A DNA stretch of 64,000 nt. It comes from CAYNHF01 sp964397045 (lineage in GTDB: Bacteria; Actinomycetota; Acidimicrobiia; Spongiisociales; UBA5794). The position numbers and the translations under genes are program-made. Below, piece after piece: positions 25,760 through 34,850 of the stretch. A model generated the notes under the pieces. It was not told the origin of the DNA, ran no database searches, and saw nothing but the letters and a program-made list of their open reading frames with translations. Each line of letters opens with the position of its first letter. Position 1 is the stretch's first letter. Location: contig CAYNHF010000028.1 in the NCBI GenBank assembly GCA_964397045.1, positions 1 through 64,000 on the forward strand, in the 5' to 3' direction.

Positions 25760-27616
25760 CTACCAGCCACCGCCACCGCCGCCGCCACCACCGCCGCCAC
25801 CACCACCGCTGAATCCGCCTCCCCCTCCTCCGCTACCGGAGGATGCCGGAGGGGCGAATGCACCGCGCAGCGCGGTACCGATCCCGGCGATCGCGTTGGA
25901 AGAGTGACCACCGGAGAATCCCTGGTTGCCGTACCAATAGAGATTCGAGGTTTCCTCGACCGCCACCGGAGCGGCGATTCGTGCCGCCGCGAGCACGTCC
26001 TCCGCAACCCCGAGCGCGATTCCGTACACCAGGTACTCCTCCCACAAGGGAAGCGAGATCACCGGTGCTTCCTCCATCCGGCTGAAGTCTTCGAGGTAGC
26101 GACGGAACGCCTCCCAGCGTGCGGCCAGCAGCGCTCCCTCGGGAGTGAGCCGCACCCAGAGCTTGCGCTGCGATGCCATCACAAAGATGATGAGCGCCCC
26201 CAACACCCCCACCGCGGCGAAGCCGAACCGAAGCAGCCCCGGGTCGATCACGGAACCTTCACCGGTCAACGCAGGGGTGATCACGAACCAGCCGGCCGCC
26301 ACCACCAGCGCCAGGACTCCGAACACAGCCCACGGGTAATTCTTGCCCGCGCGATCGATGAGCTTGCGCTGCGTGAGTTCGCTGCGCACCGCGGCCTGGA
26401 ACTCTTCATAGTCGTCGTGGTTCGACTGAGCGTTCTCCCGAATCGTTACCCGGAAGGAACTGAGCGGCAGCGGTCCGTCCTCCAGCAACCGGTGCACAAT
26501 GCCGAGCACGTGGAGTTCGTCACCCTGCAGCGCGACGCCATCGTCTCCCATCCCGATCTCGAGGTCGGAAATCGTCTCGGTTCGCAAACCGAGGAAGGTC
26601 GACCGGGTGATCTGATCCGGCTCGGCGGTGAGCGCTCCGCGTCGAATCAGATCGAACATCACTGCGGTGAATGCCTGCTCATCGGCATGCCCCTGGGCGA
26701 GGAGACCGTTGACCAGCGCCGGAGAATCCTGGGTGGGCGGAGCCTGTTCATACTCGCGGTCGTAATCCGGCTTGCGTTCGCGCCCGTACACAACGTACCC
26801 GAACAGCAACGCGATGGGCACCAGGGCCAGCAGCGCGAGCATGACGAAGATCGTGATGCGAGCCGCCAATGCAGAACGGTCCGCGCGCTGCGCCTCGAAG
26901 GCTTCCTGCTCCAGAATCTCCTCGAGGCCCTTGCGCGACACCTCCTGGGCACCATCCGTCGAGGTCAGCACCGAGCGGGGAAGCACCACACGCATTTCGA
27001 CGAACGTGAACGGCGGCACGTTGCTCGCCTCCAGACGAGGTGACACGTCGTCCTCACCGAGCGACGTCGAGCCATCGACGTTGTACGGGTGGCCGAAGAC
27101 GAGGACATCCCCCGGTTCCATCGCATCCTTGTTCGGATACGTCAGGGCGGACCGCAGCTGCCCTACTCCCTGCTCCCACTCATCTCCCCACACCTTGAGG
27201 TTGACGTCGACCACGTCGGTGTAGGCCACCGTCAGCCCGGACAGCACATACTGCACGGCGAAGGTGCGGGCGGTGTCCGCAGCCCGGTAGTGCCACACCA
27301 CGCGCACCACACTGCCGATCTGCTCGACTCCGTAGGTCCCCGGCGCCCCGGAAGACCCGAGGGCAGTGGGACCCCCCGGGGTGTACGGAACCCCATTCTC
27401 GAGTACCTGCACAGCGTTGATCGACTCACCTGCACGCAGCGGAATATCGCGATAGGCGCCGCTGTACGCGCCGTCGAACGCAAACTGCAGATTCTCCGTC
27501 ACCAGCAGCGAACCATCGGGTTGCAGCGCCACCGCCACGTCGACGCGCGGAACGGAAAGCGACCTCGCTTGCGCAGCCGCGGGCAGCAGAAGCACCACAA
27601 CCGCGGCAACCGCCAC
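25760..27616 (-). CDS. DUF2207 membrane protein with poly-glycine tail
   Basis: 618 residues. Signal-like N-terminal helix, then an exported beta-rich DUF2207 domain (about 20-240), a membrane helix (about 250-275), a cytoplasmic domain (about 280-430), two more helices (about 435-500) and a cytoplasmic part. It ends in a run of glycines and serines followed by a final Trp, a tail often seen in this family. It follows lemA after 17 nt on the same strand, the usual LemA-DUF2207 pairing of unknown envelope function. GTG start; no obvious ribosome site, so translation may be coupled to lemA. Confidence 0.85.
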   Translation of the reverse strand: MAVAAVVVLLLPAAAQARSLSVPRVDVAVALQPDGSLLVTENLQFAFDGAYSGAYRDIPLRAGESINAVQVLENGVPYTPGGPTALGSSGAPGTYGVEQIGSVVRVVWHYRAADTARTFAVQYVLSGLTVAYTDVVDVNLKVWGDEWEQGVGQLRSALTYPNKDAMEPGDVLVFGHPYNVDGSTSLGEDDVSPRLEASNVPPFTFVEMRVVLPRSVLTSTDGAQEVSRKGLEEILEQEAFEAQRADRSALAARITIFVMLALLALVPIALLFGYVVYGRERKPDYDREYEQAPPTQDSPALVNGLLAQGHADEQAFTAVMFDLIRRGALTAEPDQITRSTFLGLRTETISDLEIGMGDDGVALQGDELHVLGIVHRLLEDGPLPLSSFRVTIRENAQSNHDDYEEFQAAVRSELTQRKLIDRAGKNYPWAVFGVLALVVAAGWFVITPALTGEGSVIDPGLLRFGFAAVGVLGALIIFVMASQRKLWVRLTPEGALLAARWEAFRRYLEDFSRMEEAPVISLPLWEEYLVYGIALGVAEDVLAAARIAAPVAVEETSNLYWYGNQGFSGGHSSNAIAGIGTALRGAFAPPASSGSGGGGGGFSGGGGGGGGGGGGGGW

Positions 27617-27633
27617 GACGCCGGCGAAACGTC

Positions 27634-28185
27634 TCAGAACTCCACCCTCGGAACGTCGCGAGTGCCGTCTTCTGTCTCGAAGTACTCCCGCGTCTCGAAC
27701 CCGGAGATCGAGGCAACAATGCTCGACGGGACGGTCTGCACGGTATTGTTGTAGGTGAGCGTCGTGTCGTTGTAGATCTGGCGCGACACCGCGATCCGGT
27801 TCTCGGTTTCGTCCAGTTGCTCCTGCAGCGACTGGAAATTCTCGCTGGCTCGCAACTCCGGATAGTCCTCGGCGAGGGCGAACACCTGTCGCAGCATGCC
27901 GGTGAGGAGATTCTCTGCCTGCGCCTGCTCCTCAACGGTCGTCGCGGCCTGGGCTGCGTTGCGGGCGGCGATCACCGCTTCGAAGGTTTCGCGTTCATGG
28001 GAGGCGTAGCCCTTGACCGTCTCGACCAGATTGGGAATGAGGTCGTAGCGACGACGGAGCTGCACATCCACCTGGGCCCACGCATTGTCGGTGCGGTTGC
28101 GGAGCCGCACCAGGTTGTTGTAGATGACGACGTACGCGATCACCAGGAGCACCACGACAACCACGGCGGCGATCAGCCAGAACAT
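27634..28185 (-). CDS. lemA: LemA family protein
   Basis: 183 residues. An N-terminal membrane helix (residues 2-22) is followed by the LemA coiled-coil domain: YNNLVRLRNRTDNAWAQVDV, LQRRYDLIPNLVETVKGYA-type segment, and SRQIYNDTTLTYNNTVQTVP. Mostly outside the membrane helix in long helices. Function unknown; commonly linked to DUF2207 proteins, as here. The start ATG has a leaderless -10. Confidence 0.93.
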   Translation of the reverse strand: MFWLIAAVVVVVLLVIAYVVIYNNLVRLRNRTDNAWAQVDVQLRRRYDLIPNLVETVKGYASHERETFEAVIAARNAAQAATTVEEQAQAENLLTGMLRQVFALAEDYPELRASENFQSLQEQLDETENRIAVSRQIYNDTTLTYNNTVQTVPSSIVASISGFETREYFETEDGTRDVPRVEF

Positions 28186-28191
28186 GCCCTG

Positions 28192-28197
28192 ATGGTA
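28192..28197 (-). promoter_or_regulatory. Leaderless -10 box for lemA
   Basis: TACCAT on the minus strand, 6 nt before the ATG at 28185. Confidence 0.6.
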
Positions 28198-28288
28198 GGC
28201 AGATCGGGCGCAGGCGTCCCAAGCGATTCAACATGCGGCCGGAGAGCGCGAATTCTATGATCCGCACGGGCATACGCAAGGAGGTTCG

Positions 28289-29929
28289 TTGACCGAAGAC
28301 GCCACCCGGTCGACCCAGGACCCGGAAGTCGAAGAGCAGAAGGGCTGGCTCTCCGCACGCGTCGAGCCGTTCTGGGTGAACCCGGCCACGATCAAGGGCA
28401 CCATCGCCATCATCTTCGGCCTGATCATCCTGCTGTGGCCGGAAACCTCGGTTCAGCTGATTCGGATCCTCCTGGGGGTAGCGCTGGCCCTGAGCGGCGT
28501 TTCCGACCTCTGGTTCAGAAGGCGGAAGCGGGCCAAGGGCAAGGCAACCCTCGGCGAGGGGCTGGTCTCGATCATCGCCGGAATTGCGTTGGTCTTCTTC
28601 CCACGGGCTTCATTCTTCACCCTGCTCATCCTGGTCTCTGCCTTCCTGGCGGTGCGGGGTTCGATCGCCATCTTCACCGCGGTGAGGGACCGCAGCAGCG
28701 TCCCCCCGATGCCGAATCTCGTGCGTGGTGCCGTGCAGGTCGTCGCGGCCGGCGTAATTCTGCTGGTGCCCGAGAGCCTGGTGGCCGGCGTCGTGGTCAC
28801 GCTCGCCGTGGTTGCATTCATCCTCGGCGCGATCATGCTGGCCTACGGCCTCCAGTACCGGGACGAAGACGACCTCGTCGACATCGATGCTTCCACGGTG
28901 TCGCAGATGATCAAGGATTGGGTAGATACCCGAGACATCGGGGACGCCAAGCGGGCACGCATCGGAGAGGGCCTGTTCTTCGAGGATCCCGAACGCGGCC
29001 ACAAGCTGACCTCATGGTGGGTAATGCTGTTGTTGTCTGTGGCCATCGCGACCTTCGCCGTCTTGGCGGACTCGACGGCAGTGGTCATCGGGGCAATGCT
29101 CGTTGCACCACTGATGACCCCGATCATGGGCATCGCGGCCGCCATCGTGCACGGCTGGCGAGGGAGGATGTTGTCATCGCTGGGACTGGTTGCCGCCGGA
29201 GTGGGAGCCGCGATCGTCCTCGCCTTCATCCTGGCAACCTGGGTTCCAACGCTGGTGCCGTTGGCCACCAACTCTCAGGTCACTTCCCGGATCAGCCCCA
29301 CGCTCATCGACATGCTGATCGCGCTCGCCGCGGGTGCCGCCGGTGCCTACGCAACGGTTGACGATCGAGTGTCGAGTTCGATTACGGGAGTTGCTATCGC
29401 GGTCGCCCTGGTGCCGCCTCTCAGTGTCGTCGGCATCACACTCGAGGCCGGCCTGGTCAACGACGCATTAGGAGCGTTCCTGCTGTTTCTCACCAACCTG
29501 GTGTCGATCATCCTGGCCGGGAGTGTGGTGCTCTACCTGACCGGATTCGCGACGTTCAGCCGTTTCGTCGAGAATCGTGATGAGATCCTCACCACCATCG
29601 GCACCGTCGCCGTAGCCGCCATGCTCATCATGGTGCCGCTCTTCTTCACCGCCGAAGGCATCCTGTCGCAATCCGGGCGACAGGCCCTGGCGAACACATC
29701 CGTCGATCAGTGGGTCGAAGAGGTCGACACCTTGCGAGTGTTCGGGGTCAAGGTGGACGGCGCCGAGGTAGAGGTGCGATTGTCGGGCAGTGGAGAGGTG
29801 CCCGACCTGAGCGTCCTCGAGGATGACCTCACCGAGGAGTTCGGGGTCCCCGTTACAGTGCTCGTCGAGTATGCACCGACCGTGATCCTCAAATACTCCG
29901 ATACGAACGGCCTCATCGAAGTCGGATAG
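28289..29929 (+). CDS. HdeD-like (DUF308) and DUF389 fusion membrane protein
   Basis: 546 residues. TTG start with AGGAGG five bases upstream. The N-terminal third (about 30-195) has six short hydrophobic segments like HdeD/DUF308 proteins; a cytoplasmic linker follows (about 195-245), then a DUF389 domain with further helices (about 250-450), including VIGAMLVAPLMTPIMGIAAA, a family hallmark. The C-terminal 100 residues form a soluble domain. Neither domain has a settled function; HdeD is linked to acid resistance in E. coli. Divergent from lemA. Confidence 0.82.
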   Translation: MTEDATRSTQDPEVEEQKGWLSARVEPFWVNPATIKGTIAIIFGLIILLWPETSVQLIRILLGVALALSGVSDLWFRRRKRAKGKATLGEGLVSIIAGIALVFFPRASFFTLLILVSAFLAVRGSIAIFTAVRDRSSVPPMPNLVRGAVQVVAAGVILLVPESLVAGVVVTLAVVAFILGAIMLAYGLQYRDEDDLVDIDASTVSQMIKDWVDTRDIGDAKRARIGEGLFFEDPERGHKLTSWWVMLLLSVAIATFAVLADSTAVVIGAMLVAPLMTPIMGIAAAIVHGWRGRMLSSLGLVAAGVGAAIVLAFILATWVPTLVPLATNSQVTSRISPTLIDMLIALAAGAAGAYATVDDRVSSSITGVAIAVALVPPLSVVGITLEAGLVNDALGAFLLFLTNLVSIILAGSVVLYLTGFATFSRFVENRDEILTTIGTVAVAAMLIMVPLFFTAEGILSQSGRQALANTSVDQWVEEVDTLRVFGVKVDGAEVEVRLSGSGEVPDLSVLEDDLTEEFGVPVTVLVEYAPTVILKYSDTNGLIEVG

Positions 29930-29966
29930 AAGGACCGATCGACCGATTCCGCCGGAGCCGGAGTGG

Positions 29967-30830
29967 TCAGGCCCCGCAGGACCCGTAGGAAGGCAGATTG
30001 GTGCCCCAGGGTGCCCACCAGTTCTTGCCGACGCTCTCGTTGTAGTCGGCCAGGTAGGCGCCGGCAGCAATATTCGCCTCACCGTTGTACGGGTCCGCAA
30101 CCAGACCGTTACCATCGACGAATCCGGCGCCCTTGGCGCGGCCCTTCCAATACTTGAGCAGGTGTTGCATCAATCCTCGGGTGTCGTGGGTGGCATTGCG
30201 AGCCGTGGGATCACCCCGGGATTCCCGCTGGATGATCCCCAGCACGCAGTCGACCCTTCCGGCTCGCCAGTGCTTCTCGACCTGCGAGCGCCAGAACTCG
30301 ACATTGCGGGTGCCGCCTGCGTCTGCCGGCCACTTCGGAGACCACTCCGAGGTAGGGGGCTGCGTTGTTGTCGTGACCGGGGGCGCGGTGGTGGTCGTGG
30401 TCTTGGGTGGCTTGGTCGTGGTCGTGGTGGTCTGCGGAGGTTTGGTCGTTGTCGTGGTCCTGGGTGGCTTGGTGGTGGTCGTGGTGGTCTGCGGAGGTTT
30501 GGTCGTCGTGGTTGCGGCGGTCGTAGTGGTGGTCTCAGGAACACCGGCCGTAGTCGTCGGTGACGGCTTGAATCCAGGCCCCGCCGGAGCCGGAATCGTG
30601 CTGGTGGTCACCGGGACCTCGAAAATGATCTCTACCTGCGGCTGGCTCGACGTCGCGGAGGCTTCCGGGATCACGGGAAACGGTGCCTGCGTATCGATTG
30701 CGGTGACCACCCGGGGTGGAATGCTCGATCCCGATCCGTCTCGGTCCGCCGCTGCGGCCACGACGATGAGCAGCGAAACGACGGTGACGAGCGAAACGAG
30801 CAGCCAGGTCTTTGCCGTCCAGAGGCTCAT
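29967..30830 (-). CDS. Transglycosylase-like secreted protein with Thr-rich linker (copy 1)
   Basis: 287 residues. An N-terminal membrane helix or uncleaved signal (residues 8-28), then a long low-complexity linker of Thr, Pro and Lys (about 105-165) and a C-terminal domain of about 115 residues resembling lysozyme/SLT folds: CVLGIIQRESRGDPTARN has the likely catalytic Glu, followed by DTRGLMQHLLKYW, and NGEANIAAGAYLADY. Likely anchored outside the membrane and acting on peptidoglycan. Near-identical domain to the next gene, with only 171 nt between: a tandem duplication. Ribosome site AGAGGA before the ATG. Confidence 0.82.
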   Translation of the reverse strand: MSLWTAKTWLLVSLVTVVSLLIVVAAAADRDGSGSSIPPRVVTAIDTQAPFPVIPEASATSSQPQVEIIFEVPVTTSTIPAPAGPGFKPSPTTTAGVPETTTTTAATTTTKPPQTTTTTTKPPRTTTTTKPPQTTTTTTKPPKTTTTTAPPVTTTTQPPTSEWSPKWPADAGGTRNVEFWRSQVEKHWRAGRVDCVLGIIQRESRGDPTARNATHDTRGLMQHLLKYWKGRAKGAGFVDGNGLVADPYNGEANIAAGAYLADYNESVGKNWWAPWGTNLPSYGSCGA

Positions 30831-31001
30831 TGAGTCCTCTGTTCTACGTGCGGGTGCAGGCGCGGATATTCACCACGTTGCTATCGGCAGAATCCCGAAT
30901 AGCTCAAGCCACTTGCCCCGACGTCCGGTCGTCTGCTGAGGCCGTCCCGGGAGGGGAAAGTCCCCGCGGAGAAGACGCGTGGCCCGTCGGCCGTCAGCTG
31001 G

Positions 31002-32057
31002 TCAGGAGCCGCAGGATCCGTAGGTCGGCAGGCCGCCCCAGGGCTGCCACCAGTTTTTGCCGATCCGGTCGTAATAGTCGGCCAGGTAGGCACCCGCGGC
31101 AATGTTGGCCTCACCGTTGTACGGGTTGGCAACCAGGCCGTTGCCGTCGACGAACCCGGCTCCGGTGGCCCTGCCTTTCCAGTACTTCACCAAGTGCTGC
31201 ATCAGCCCCCGCGTGTCGTAGGCAGAGTTGCGGGCCCGCGGGTCACCTCGGGACTCCTTTTTGATGATCCCGAGCGCACAATCGACCCGGTCGGCAGGCC
31301 AGTGGGCCTCGACCTCCGACCGCCATTGCTCCACGTTGCGAGTGCCACCGGCGTCTGCAGGCCATTTCGGGGACCACTGCGAGGTGGGGGGCTGAGTGGT
31401 CGTTGTCGTTTTCGCGGGCGCCTTCGTCGTCGTGGTGGTCTTCGCCGGAGCCTTGGTGGTGGTCGTCGACTTCCGGGGAGCCTTGGTGGTGGTAGTCGTC
31501 GTCTTCGGCGGCGAGTAGTTGACGATCAACCGGATGGTGGTCTCGTTGCCTGCCGCGTCACTCGCCGTGAGCCGGGCGACATTCGCACCGGAAACCAGCG
31601 TCAGCGGCAGCTCCCAATCGCCGTCGCTCGTCACGGTGGCGTAATACCGGCCACTGAAGACGTCCGCGCCGGGCTCCACCGTGCCCTGGAACCTCACCAC
31701 CCTGCTGTCGACTTCAGCGCCATCCTTGGGTGACGTGACCTTGAAGGCAGGCGGTTTGGTATCCCGCGGCGCAGCAGTCGCGGTCTCGCTCGTCTTCGGG
31801 GGACTCGTGGTGCTCGTCGGCGCCGCGGCCCTGGTCTCGGCAGTGATTACGGCTTCCGCTTCGAGATTCGTCTCAAACCGAGCTGCGAACACCGCTGCTG
31901 CGACCCGCGCCCGCACCGGAAGCTCGGTCTGGTCGACGGTGTTGATGGCAGCGCTGGGCCCGGTGTCGCCGGACGTAGAGAGCGCGGCGAAGCCCACGAA
32001 GGCGATGAAGATCACCCCAAGTGGAACGACGTATGCCGTGATTCTCCTGAATGCCAT
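31002..32057 (-). CDS. Transglycosylase-like secreted protein with Ig-like domain (copy 2)
   Basis: 351 residues. ATG with AAAGG upstream; a longer frame to 32216 lacks support. N-terminal membrane helix (about 8-26), a domain near 120-200 that resembles bacterial Ig-like/Big folds (SPKDGAEVDSRVVRFQGTVE and GDWELPLTLVSGANV), a Thr/Lys/Ala-rich linker (about 205-240) and the same C-terminal SLT-like domain as its neighbour, with IIKKESRGDPRARN holding the likely catalytic Glu. The Ig-like domain could bind wall polymer. A candidate -10 (TAGCCT) lies about 110 nt upstream, giving a leader that contains a GGTGCC/GGCACC hairpin. Confidence 0.82.
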   Translation of the reverse strand: MAFRRITAYVVPLGVIFIAFVGFAALSTSGDTGPSAAINTVDQTELPVRARVAAAVFAARFETNLEAEAVITAETRAAAPTSTTSPPKTSETATAAPRDTKPPAFKVTSPKDGAEVDSRVVRFQGTVEPGADVFSGRYYATVTSDGDWELPLTLVSGANVARLTASDAAGNETTIRLIVNYSPPKTTTTTTKAPRKSTTTTKAPAKTTTTTKAPAKTTTTTQPPTSQWSPKWPADAGGTRNVEQWRSEVEAHWPADRVDCALGIIKKESRGDPRARNSAYDTRGLMQHLVKYWKGRATGAGFVDGNGLVANPYNGEANIAAGAYLADYYDRIGKNWWQPWGGLPTYGSCGS

Positions 32058-32266
32058 CGATGCCCTTTCGGGCGGCCGGCTCGGGACGGGGAGTCTGGTG
32101 CCGGCGGCACCCTCGGACTCTCGATTCTCCCGCTCAACCGATGCCAGCGCGACACGGGTCTGGATTGCAGCCCAGAGGCTATGGCATGAGAGCGAGAACA
32201 TCAAGCTGCCCGCCACCGCTCACCGGCTCGATCGGGTCACCAAGCCTTATTCCAGTGGGTTTTGGG

Positions 32267-32524
32267 CTAAATCCCGCTTGCCGTCAGCGAGTCGATCACG
32301 CGCTGCATCGTGGCAGACATCGAAGGGTGACTGACCTCGAAGTGAAGCAGGGCATCACTCAGCTGATCACGGAGGTCGGCGTGGTCCTCAGGCGTCGGGT
32401 CCGGCTTCGCGAGAAACTCATTGACCTGGCCATGGAGATCATCTGCCGAGTCGTGACCCTCAGCAGCCGCGGACGCCAAGTCGTCGGACAGTCCCTCGAG
32501 GTGTTCGCGCGGATCATCTGCCAT
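32267..32524 (-). CDS. DUF4404 family protein
   Basis: 85 residues, acidic and helical. REHLEGLSDDLAS and the C-terminal HPSMSATMQRVIDSLTASGI match the DUF4404 pattern of short helical proteins. AAGGG lies upstream of the ATG. Function unknown; likely cytoplasmic. Confidence 0.75.
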   Translation of the reverse strand: MADDPREHLEGLSDDLASAAAEGHDSADDLHGQVNEFLAKPDPTPEDHADLRDQLSDALLHFEVSHPSMSATMQRVIDSLTASGI

Positions 32525-32663
32525 TGGGCAACCCTTCTCTGGTACCGCGCCAGGTTACGTGATGAGCAGACGTTACTCGCCGATCCGTCCGCCGAGCAGG
32601 CGGCGTTGAGCCAACGCGAGGACACGCGCAGCAAGAAGTTGTCTCATCCATTGCCAGGTCAAC

Positions 32664-33908
32664 TCAGCTGATCGCCCAGGTCCCATCCCATCTTCCGGCC
32701 AGCTCGCAGTGGTCGAGGCTCTCGACCGCCGGAACGAGGCTTTCGGATACCGCGAACTCGCTGAGGTACAGCGTGTCCCTCACCCTGACGATCCGAGCCT
32801 CGTCGGCAGGAATGCCGGCAAGGGTTCGGGCCGCGACCGCAATGGCATCGTCCTCGGTGGGCAGGGCTATCGGAATCCGACCGCAGCCGAGGGCGCCTGC
32901 TGTGAGCGTGTTGGTCCAGGTAACCTCCCGGTCGATTCCATCGAACACTCGCTGCGTGATGATGTCGGCCAGTCCGATGCCGTTGGCGTTTCCTTCCGTT
33001 TCCGGCGTGAGGTCCAGGACGACGATCCGGGCAATCTCCGCTCCATCGAAGTCGGGAAGGGGGCCGCCGGACTCACCGCGGCCGGTGACGTGCGGGTCCA
33101 TTCCCACGCCGCTGATGTTCTTGCCGAAACGCTCGACGACCAGCACATCGATCACGGGAAACGGTAGGTAGGGCATCCACTCCCTGGCCTGATCGAGCAG
33201 GAGTTGTTCACGCTCCACGACCCGGCTCGCGGGAATCGCCTCGATGATGGCCGGTTCCTCGAAGGCGTTCTCCACAATCGCCAGCCCAAAGGCGACTCTG
33301 CCCGCGTCCAGGATCACCGCACCCATGTCGAGCAGGAGCCGATCGAATACTTCGTAGCCCTCGCTGTGCATGCGCTTGGCCCCTTCGTGCTTTCCCAAGC
33401 CAACGGCAAGCATCTTGCAGATCCCACTCTCGACCTGGCCCCTGAACCCGGTGTGAGGCTTCACCCGGTTCAGCGGGACCACGGCATCGGCCTCATTCCA
33501 CGCGATTGCGTCGGTGACCACCGGCACCTGTTTGCCGCGCGGTGTTGTCACCTCAGCGATCTGGACCGTCTCCATACCACTCCGGATCGGCGCCCCCACG
33601 GTTGCTTCGGTGACACCAAGATGGGCGAGCACCGCACGCTGTCCTTCAGCCGTTGCTCCGCCGTGTGATCCCATCGCCGGGACCACGAACGGCTCAATCC
33701 CGCTGGCCCGCAACTGGTCAACGACGGTCCTCGTCATCACGTCGATTCCGGCAATCCCCCGGCTCCCGACCGCAACGGCGACCGTCCCGGCTCCTTCGAG
33801 GGTCGCGCGGACCTCCGGCTTGACCATCTGACTCACAACAGTGGCGGCAACATCATCCACCGTCGGACGCTCGAATTGCTGCCGGACGCGGTACATCGGG
33901 TAAGTCAC
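32664..33908 (-). CDS. LarA-like nickel-enzyme family protein (lactate racemase domain)
   Basis: 414 residues. GSRGIAGID, PAMGSHGGAT, and NRVKPHTGFRGQVESG are conserved LarA N-domain blocks; the C-terminal part includes ERFGKNISGVGMDPHVTGRG. LarA uses a Ni-pincer cofactor for alpha-hydroxyacid racemisation, and wider family members act on other 2-hydroxyacids. The Lar cofactor-synthesis genes larB, larC and larE are not in the window, so use of the pincer cofactor is unproven. GTG start, with a -10 box 7 nt upstream. Confidence 0.75.
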   Translation of the reverse strand: MTYPMYRVRQQFERPTVDDVAATVVSQMVKPEVRATLEGAGTVAVAVGSRGIAGIDVMTRTVVDQLRASGIEPFVVPAMGSHGGATAEGQRAVLAHLGVTEATVGAPIRSGMETVQIAEVTTPRGKQVPVVTDAIAWNEADAVVPLNRVKPHTGFRGQVESGICKMLAVGLGKHEGAKRMHSEGYEVFDRLLLDMGAVILDAGRVAFGLAIVENAFEEPAIIEAIPASRVVEREQLLLDQAREWMPYLPFPVIDVLVVERFGKNISGVGMDPHVTGRGESGGPLPDFDGAEIARIVVLDLTPETEGNANGIGLADIITQRVFDGIDREVTWTNTLTAGALGCGRIPIALPTEDDAIAVAARTLAGIPADEARIVRVRDTLYLSEFAVSESLVPAVESLDHCELAGRWDGTWAIS

Positions 33909-33915
33909 GTTCGGG

Positions 33916-33921
33916 AGAGTA
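33916..33921 (-). promoter_or_regulatory. Leaderless -10 box for the larA-like gene
   Basis: TACTCT on the minus strand, 7 nt before the GTG at 33908. Confidence 0.55.
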
Positions 33922-33985
33922 CCGAATGAGCGACGCCTCGATCACACCGCAGCGATTGCCGCCCCAGATCTGCTGGAATGCCGCC

Positions 33986-34789
33986 ATGACTCAGATCCTG
34001 CAAGTACCGGAAGGCACACTCAGCTTCGAAGACACGGGTGGGGATGGGCGCCTGGTCGTGGCCGCCCCAGGGATGGGAGACATCCGGCAGGTGTACCGCC
34101 ATGTGATACCCGAGTTGGCCGGCCGCGGACTGCGGGTCGCAACGATGGATCTGCGCGGCATGGGCAGTTCCTCAGTCGAGTGGCCCGACTACTCGGATGC
34201 GGCCATCGGCGGAGACATGCTGGCGTTGGTGCGTCATCTCGACTCCGCAAGCGCGGTGCTCGTCGGCAACTCCCTCACCGCCGCGTCTGCCGTCATCGCG
34301 GCAGTCGAAGCGCCATCTCTGGTTGCCGGGATCGTTCTGATCGGTCCCTTCGCCAGGGAGGTTCCGGCGCCGGGATGGCAGAAGTTAGCGTTTCGAGCAA
34401 CGTTGTTACCGCCGTGGGGGCGAGGAGCCTGGACCTCGTACTACCGCAAGCAGATGTATCCGGGAACGAAGCCGCCGGATCACGAAACGTACGTGGCCCG
34501 CCTCAACTCGAATCTTGCAGAGACGGGCAGATTCGCAGCCTTTCGTGCACTGGCGTTCAACTCCCACGCGGCAAGCGAATCAAAACTGGGATCGGTTCAG
34601 TGTCCTTCGCTCGTGATCATGGGCACGGCGGATCCCGACTTCCCCGACCCCACAGCCGAAGCAAACGGCCTGGCAGAGATGCTTGGCGCCGACGTGCTCC
34701 TGGTCGAGGGGGCGGGCCACTATCCCCAGGCCCAGGAGCCCATCACCGTGGCAAACGCAATCGCAGATTTCGCGGCACGCCTCGGTTGA
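33986..34789 (+). CDS. Alpha/beta hydrolase
   Basis: 267 residues starting MTQILQVPEGTLSFEDTG. The fold is clear: AAPGMGDIRQVYRHVIPEL (oxyanion region), DLRGMGSSS, nucleophile elbow VLVGNSLTA, PSLVIMGTADPDFPDP with the acid Asp, and VEGAGHYPQAQ with the His. Substrate unknown. An ATG at 33926 with GGGAG upstream is an alternative start, but it overlaps the leaderless promoter of the divergent larA-like gene. Confidence 0.82.
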   Translation: MTQILQVPEGTLSFEDTGGDGRLVVAAPGMGDIRQVYRHVIPELAGRGLRVATMDLRGMGSSSVEWPDYSDAAIGGDMLALVRHLDSASAVLVGNSLTAASAVIAAVEAPSLVAGIVLIGPFAREVPAPGWQKLAFRATLLPPWGRGAWTSYYRKQMYPGTKPPDHETYVARLNSNLAETGRFAAFRALAFNSHAASESKLGSVQCPSLVIMGTADPDFPDPTAEANGLAEMLGADVLLVEGAGHYPQAQEPITVANAIADFAARLG

Positions 34790-34795
34790 ACCCGG

Positions 34796-34835
34796 CGCGG
34801 CTCAGGCATCCCGGAATCGCCTCATGCGAGCCGCG
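34796..34835. terminator. Possible bidirectional terminator hairpin between convergent genes
   Basis: CGCGGCTC pairs with GAGCCGCG (8 bp) around a 24-nt interior that has a second AGGC/GCCT stem. It lies between the stop codons of the hydrolase and the ABC exporter. No T-tract. Confidence 0.4.
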
Positions 34836-34850
34836 AGTTGCGGTCGGGGA

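Noticed and set aside
30360..30540. Tandem DNA repeat as a mobile or CRISPR-like array
   Set aside because: It is the coding sequence of the Thr/Pro/Lys-rich linker, in frame within the transglycosylase-like gene.
32058..32266. Possible cyclic di-AMP (ydaO) riboswitch before the transglycosylase-like gene
   Set aside because: The long leader and gene type fit, but I could not find the conserved ydaO core motifs; only one small GGTGCC/GGCACC hairpin is present.
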